Position numbers and translations under genes: made by a program. The notes beneath the pieces are model-generated. The model was not told the origin of the DNA and did not search any database. It saw nothing but the letters and a program-made list of their open reading frames with translations. Shown here piece by piece: positions 60,315 through 64,000 of a DNA stretch of 64,000 bases. Source of the stretch: Singulisphaera acidiphila DSM 18658 (GTDB lineage Bacteria; Planctomycetota; Planctomycetia; Isosphaerales; Isosphaeraceae); NCBI RefSeq assembly GCF_000242455.2, contig NC_019892.1, forward strand, positions 6,644,744 through 6,708,743, read 5' to 3'. Positions within the stretch are counted from its first letter, which is position 1. Each line of letters starts with the position of its first letter.

Positions 60315-60952
60315 TGTTTTGCTCCTTTGAATCGTTGAAATGATTCCCTGTCGCCGTCAGCTCCGATTCGCGTCCCAGTCGTCTGATGCAATGAGAGTGC
60401 ACAATCGGGCAGACCCTTTCCCGACTCACTCCCTGTGGAACGTGTGCGCGAACACATCTTCAGCCCAAGTTAGCATGGGTGAAGACTCGGAAAAAGAAAA
60501 TGATCTTGAATTCTATCAAATCGTCTTGCCCGCCGTGGCCTCCCCGCGTGACGGCAATGGGCTTGCGAGCGGCGGTATCGATGGAATGGTCAGGCTCTGG
60601 GATTTGAAATAATGGCACTCAGCCCAAAGCAGGTGACGGGGCGATCCCCAGACCGGATCCCAGCGGCCGAGGTTTAAGGGGGACACGACCCTCACTCAAG
60701 ATCGCGGGCTGGGTTGGTGGGAGAGGTTTCCTTCCCAAGGCATCGACGCGGCCCCTGGCTTTCCCAATTTCTCCAAAGGGAAAGTCGCGATGAGGCCAAC
60801 TCCCCTTGCAAACCTAATCGAGGTCGCTAAAATCATGCGTAATGGTTCAAGCACTGGAGTGAGTCGGGAAGTCTCCGACACGCTCTCCGCAGTCGGTTCG
60901 TGCGAGACTCGGTCGTCTCTTTGTCTTTGGATTTTTCCGGCGTCAAAGAGAC
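60315..60952. other. Intergenic region with a WD40 remnant
   Basis: These 638 bases separate the DUF1559 start from tadA. Apart from the WD40 fragment at 60535-60612 there is no recognisable coding sequence. Confidence 0.5.
60535..60612 (+). pseudogene. Remnant of a WD40-repeat protein (last repeat)
   Basis: The translation ends VASPRDGNGLASGGIDGMVR followed by LWDLK and a stop. This is the C-terminal blade of a WD40 repeat, in which (A/F)SPDGxxLASGGxDGTVRLWDL is the consensus. Upstream sequence in this frame shows no further repeats, so it is a decayed 3' end of a WD40 gene. Planctomycetes carry many such genes, often as kinase-WD40 fusions. Confidence 0.6.
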
Positions 60953-61480
60953 ATGGACTTCGTCGAATCGTCTCTGGGGAACGAAGGTTCTTGGGACCAG
61001 GAAATGATGCGCCGGTCGCTGATGCTCGCTCACGAGGCGATGTCAATTGGCGAGGTTCCGGTGGGAGCCGTTGTGGCGCGGGAAGGACGTATCCTTTCCC
61101 AAGCCTTCAACTTGCGTGAGACGTTGAACGATCCAACGGCTCATGCGGAACGACTCGCTCTCACTTTTGCAGGACGCGCTCTGGGCACGTGGCGGCTTGA
61201 AGGTTATACTCTCTACGTCACGCTCGAACCGTGTCCAATGTGTGCCGGGGCGATCGTTCAAAGTCGGATTGCTCGTGTCGTCTATGGGGCCAAAGACCCC
61301 AAGGCGGGGGCCTGCAATAGCCTCTATCGACTTGTGACGGACCCCCGGCTCAATCACCGGGCGAAAGTCACCGCTGGTGTTTTGGCCGAAGACTGTAGTG
61401 CTTTGCTCTCGCAGTTCTTCCAATCCAGGAGACCGGCTCGCAAGCCAGAGATTCGTTCGGAGGGGTGCCTGAGTGGTTGA
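60953..61480 (+). CDS. tadA: tRNA-specific adenosine deaminase
   Basis: The 175-residue enzyme deaminates A34 of tRNA-Arg(ACG) to inosine. It has the deaminase zinc motifs: HAE with His64 and Glu66 in NDPTAHAERLAL, and PCPMCAGAIVQSRI with Cys94 and Cys97. MMRRSLMLAHEAMSIGEVPV is typical of the N-terminal helix. The C-terminal residues RSEGCLSG lie in the tRNA-Ser gene: the stop codon (61478-61480) is 21 bases inside it. The ATG at 60953 has only a weak Shine-Dalgarno, so a later start is not excluded. Confidence 0.94.
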   Translation: MDFVESSLGNEGSWDQEMMRRSLMLAHEAMSIGEVPVGAVVAREGRILSQAFNLRETLNDPTAHAERLALTFAGRALGTWRLEGYTLYVTLEPCPMCAGAIVQSRIARVVYGAKDPKAGACNSLYRLVTDPRLNHRAKVTAGVLAEDCSALLSQFFQSRRPARKPEIRSEGCLSG

Positions 61481-61545
61481 AAGGGCCGGTCTCGAAAACC
61501 GGAATAGGTGCAAGCCTATCGTGGGTTCGAATCCCACCTCCTCCG
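61459..61545 (+). tRNA. tRNA-Ser (anticodon CGA)
   Basis: The 87-base tRNA has acceptor strands GGAGGGG (61459-61465) and CTCCTCC (61538-61544) with one G-U pair, the Ser-type D-arm TGCCTGAGTGGTTGAAAGGG, anticodon stem-loop CCGGTCTCGAAAACCGG with anticodon CGA, a long variable arm (TAGGTGCAAGCCTA) and T-arm GTGGGTTCGAATCCCAC. It reads UCG codons. Its first 22 bases overlap the tadA 3' end. CCA is not encoded, and a terminator hairpin follows at 61573-61622. Confidence 0.96.
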
Positions 61546-61572
61546 CTGACTGCTGATCATTTGAAAAGAGCC

Positions 61573-61622
61573 AACCCGGCGAGCCAATGGTGAACACAAC
61601 CATTGGCCATCGCCGGGTTTTC
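61573..61622 (+). terminator. Terminator hairpin of tRNA-Ser/tadA
   Basis: AACCCGGCGA pairs with TCGCCGGGTT, and inside it CCAATGGT pairs with ACCATTGG, followed by TTT. It is 27 bases after the tRNA. Confidence 0.85.
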
Positions 61623-61843
61623 TCATGGTGCACGACAGGATCGACCACACTTCGCTCGAATGGGATCCGGCGTGCAAGGTGTCCGTTCAAGAGGGTGGAT
61701 CTGTGGGGCACGCTTGTCTCGAGTGAGCAAGCCGGGTGGTAACGAACCTCTGGCCAAAGGCCGGCGCGGCTTTGGGACCGATGGCTCCGATCACGTCCGG
61801 GCCGTCTGAGGCGAGTCGTGAACCTGTGTCGCAATGTCCAGGC

Positions 61844-62311
61844 TCAGCGAGCCGGTGCTGGGATTGGATCGGGCGAACCGGGAATGATGCGGGTGGGTGG
61901 GGCGATCGAGAGTTGGTCGACGACCCGGGTCACCCCCACAGTGTCGGCGGCCAGCGTCACGGCCTTTGTCTTTGCTGTGGAGTCAGCGACAACCCCGCGG
62001 AGGACGGCGATCCCGCCGGCTTGCACCTCCAACTCCAGCGTTGCGGTCGTCAGCGACTTGTCCCAGTGAAGCCGGCTGTAAACTCGGGAAACCACCTCCA
62101 TGTTTTGCACCGAGGTGCGCGTCCGGGCAAATCCGTCGCGGACCGTGGCCCCGGCTCCCTGAACCCCTCGCTTGATCGCTCGACCGGTTTCATCAAGGAC
62201 CTCGCCCACTTTCTCGGCCGGACTTGGCTGCTGCGCCAGGCTCAGGGCGCTACCGGTTACCACCGACAGACCGAGTGCGGCGGCCGCGAGTCGTGAATTC
62301 AAGTGAGTCAT
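61844..62311 (-). CDS. BON domain-containing exported protein
   Basis: The 155-residue protein begins with a signal peptide (LAAAALGLSVVTGSALSLAQ). Residues 65-145 match a BON domain: VYSRLHWDKSLTTATLELEV, then GGIAVLRGVVADSTAKTKAV and VGVTRVVDQLSI, in the alpha/beta order of OsmY-type domains, which bind phospholipid or other hydrophobic ligands in the periplasm. The region between signal and BON domain (VLDETGRAIKRGVQGAGATV) is helical. Start at 62309-62311 has AAGGA a few bases upstream and GAGG further up. Function unknown. Confidence 0.85.
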   Translation of the reverse strand: MTHLNSRLAAAALGLSVVTGSALSLAQQPSPAEKVGEVLDETGRAIKRGVQGAGATVRDGFARTRTSVQNMEVVSRVYSRLHWDKSLTTATLELEVQAGGIAVLRGVVADSTAKTKAVTLAADTVGVTRVVDQLSIAPPTRIIPGSPDPIPAPAR

Positions 62312-62994
62312 GATCCTTCATCCTCTTGCCATTTCCAAAGTGACGGGAAAACCCGCCGTAAACGTAAACGGTCGCCTTTCGCGAACCCTGGCGGTGGCCG
62401 TGAATCGCGGTGGACGTTGACTTCGCTCTGGAATGCAGATGGTGTGCCGGATTCGTTCAAGGCTGGTCCACCCGATTCAGGTTGAGCCATTCCTCTGAGT
62501 CGAGGTGTCCCCCCGCCTGCTGCGTGGGCAGGCCCAGAGCGGGAAGTCGCCGTTGAGGGGGAGCAGAGTTGCGCCTGCTTTTGAGAAAGGGGGCGGCCAT
62601 CCACAACCCGAACTCGTCCCTTTGACGCCGATGGGCCGATGGTGAGGTGGGCACGAGGAACGGCCGGTACGGCCTCTCCATGAACCCGGATCTCGGCCGT
62701 TCCGATCACCCGAACGAGGGCTGCCGGAATCGCCGCCAAGACCATCACTCCCCCCACCGAGTCGACGATCGCAGGCGCTGACCAGGGGCCGCAACTCCCT
62801 CGGGCCGTCACCCCTTCTGCGACGACCTGGCCGCGAGTCTCATCATACCGAAGTGCCACGGCCAGGGCCGGACCGCCGCCAGCGATCTCCTCGGACTTGG
62901 GTCTCCAGCGATTCAGGCCCCCTCGCGCCATGGCCGGTGTCAGAGGATCCCCTGGCGCCCAGTTCCAACTTGCGACAGTGTACAGCATGTTCAC
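62308..62994 (-). CDS. Hypothetical protein, doubtful
   Basis: An open frame of 228 codons whose stop overlaps the BON gene start by 4 bases. The first ~125 residues look protein-like (ALAVALRYDETRGQVVAEGV, IVDSVGGVMVLAAIPAALVR, PRAHLTIGPSASKGRVRV). The C-terminal ~100 residues are low in hydrophobic residues and rich in Pro/Ser/Arg, as non-coding GC-rich DNA often reads. A frameshift near 62600 is possible. I recognise no family. It may be a small planctomycete protein with a degraded 3' end. Confidence 0.3.
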   Translation of the reverse strand: MNMLYTVASWNWAPGDPLTPAMARGGLNRWRPKSEEIAGGGPALAVALRYDETRGQVVAEGVTARGSCGPWSAPAIVDSVGGVMVLAAIPAALVRVIGTAEIRVHGEAVPAVPRAHLTIGPSASKGRVRVVDGRPLSQKQAQLCSPSTATSRSGPAHAAGGGTPRLRGMAQPESGGPALNESGTPSAFQSEVNVHRDSRPPPGFAKGDRLRLRRVFPSLWKWQEDEGS

Positions 62995-63784
62995 ACCTCT
63001 TGATTGAATTCGGTTCAGTCGCTCCTCGATCGATCTTCGACATGATGCTTGCCGCTCCGGGTGGCGAGGTTGGAGCCGCAGTCGGCGTGCCGCGGTGGAC
63101 CTCTTCCTGAGGCCGGTTATGCATCTCGGTCGCTCTGGTCTTGCCAGGGAAAGGATTCAAGTTGCGAAGACCTTGGTGGTCGGCCGGAATCCATGGCATG
63201 TGACAGGTCCGCAGACCGTCCAAGCGGGGCCGAACCTCCTCCCAAGCTGCGAATTCCCCAACGTCCGAAGACTGGAAAGTTCGACTGATAGAGAGAGGAC
63301 AACTGCCGAACTCTTCACCCCTCCTTGGACTCGGCTGGGCACCCTTGGCTCCCTCTTCAAGCATCCATTTGTAAAAAACGACCTCCAACGGATTCCGCGT
63401 TCCCTTGAATGATGTATGAAGGGGAATCCGCTGGATGTTGTTGCGACCTCATATTTTGACGCTATTGGGCGACGTGCGTTCACTGAAATTGCATGATTTA
63501 TGCCCCATGTTCAGAGATGACGAATTGTAAGGATATTCTCCTGCAATGCCAGCGCATTGAGCCGATCCGGGGAGTGTCGTACGGGACAAAGCGGCCTTCG
63601 AGAACCTTGGGGTTGGCCCAATGACCCGCGTGATCGTCGATATCGGCATTCATGCTTTCACTCCCGAGCAAGTCGGACAGATCTGTGGTCTTGGATAGCC
63701 CGATATCCCAAAGAGTGGGGCCGTGCCACGAGGACAGGCCGGGATCGACGGGGCGTAGCTTGGGACGAGAAGGGAGCCGAGGTG
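62995..63784. other. Stretch without a convincing gene
   Basis: About 790 bases show only short open frames on both strands with no recognisable protein pattern, hairpin or RNA. Several frames overlap without dominance, and the stretch around 63370-63550 is less GC-rich than typical coding sequence here. Confidence 0.45.
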
Positions 63785-64000
63785 ATGGAGAAACGTGGTG
63801 GTCCGGCCAGGGGTGAGAATGACGCCGGGGACGATGCGAACGCAGCACCGTCGCGGACGCGGTGGACGATTGCCGGGATCCTGCTTGGGCTTGGAGCGGC
63901 GGGCTGGGCCGGTCTCGCCCGAGAGCGGGGGGGAGCGAGCGAGGGCCTTGGGAGTGCCGTCGAGACCCTTGCGGCAGGCGTCCATGACGCTACGGAAACC
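63785..64000 (+). CDS. N-terminal part of a membrane-anchored protein, cut by the right edge
   Basis: The frame from ATG 63785 is open through the last base (72 codons). GGGAG lies 8 bases upstream, and GTG at 63782 is an alternative start. After a charged, polar N-terminus (MEKRGGPARGENDAGDDANA) comes one hydrophobic helix (WTIAGILLGLGAAGWAGLA, about residues 27-45) and then a Gly/Ala/Glu-rich segment. A single-pass anchor with the bulk of the protein outside the window is likely. Function cannot be predicted. Confidence 0.6.
   Translation, partial: MEKRGGPARGENDAGDDANAAPSRTRWTIAGILLGLGAAGWAGLARERGGASEGLGSAVETLAAGVHDATET

Noticed and set aside
62843..63388. 181-codon minus-strand open frame
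   Set aside because: Its composition is irregular, it lacks domains and it overlaps another doubtful frame; not enough evidence to list as a gene.
1..64000. Prophage, integron or insertion sequence
   Set aside because: No transposase, integrase, terminase or capsid-like protein was seen, and no long terminal inverted repeats with target duplications.

Overview
The window looks like a chromosomal segment of a planctomycete, most likely near the Isosphaeraceae (for example Singulisphaera or Paludisphaera relatives). The reasons are high GC with dense genes on both strands, two DUF1559 proteins with prepilin-type N-termini and the C-terminal H-x9-DG motif, DUF1573 and BON-domain exported proteins, several polyhydroxybutyrate-depolymerase-like esterases, a split glycine dehydrogenase (GcvPA/GcvPB), and a Rho factor with a very long charged N-terminal extension. 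This placement comes from gene content only. I saw no phage, insertion sequence or CRISPR array.

Layout. 1-5.4 kb: a glycine cleavage operon on the minus strand (gcvT, gcvH, gcvPA, gcvPB). After an apparently degenerate antiporter remnant comes the 5' part of a lipoate/octanoate-protein ligase cut by the left edge, which would lipoylate GcvH. 5.6-13.9 kb: a DUF1559 protein and a cell-surface polysaccharide locus, parts of which are AT-richer than the surroundings. It holds a DoxX/MauE-like membrane domain fused to an esterase, a phosphoglycosyl transferase, a GT-C-like membrane domain fused to a second related esterase, a VanZ-like protein and a GT4 glycosyltransferase. 14.4-26 kb: a membrane-anchored MutS-like ATPase, a third esterase, an RraA-like protein, endonuclease IV, polyphosphate kinase, SixA, and an adjacent pair that looks like a split form of the cyanobacterial arginine dihydrolase/ornithine cyclodeaminase fusion.

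26-42 kb: a DUF1573 protein, the HslVU protease (overlapping genes, then a clear terminator), a secreted D-aminoacylase-type amidohydrolase, a BaiN/HI0933 flavoprotein, a low-affinity iron permease-like protein, an AAA ATPase, tsaE, thiL and glycerate kinase (thiL and glycerate kinase overlap by 4 bp), csrA with an acidic tail, a large YfhO-like membrane protein and argC. 42.5-58.4 kb: M13 metallopeptidase, a four-domain S1 protein, a CBM9/DOMON-like protein, ribH, rho, coaE, polA, an exported or membrane-anchored coiled-coil protein with a near-consensus promoter and a perfect terminator, citrate synthase and a GbsR-type regulator.

58.7-64 kb: a ribbon-helix-helix protein, tRNA-Asn(GUU), the second DUF1559 protein, a WD40 remnant, tadA overlapping tRNA-Ser(CGA), a BON-domain protein, a poorly coding stretch of about 1.5 kb, and the start of a membrane protein running off the right edge.

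The most interesting points are the split arginine-to-proline gene pair, the two membrane-esterase fusions flanking a sugar transferase in an AT-rich polysaccharide locus, the membrane-embedded MutS-like ATPase, and the overlap of the tadA 3' end with tRNA-Ser. All assignments are from reading the sequence; no database search was run.
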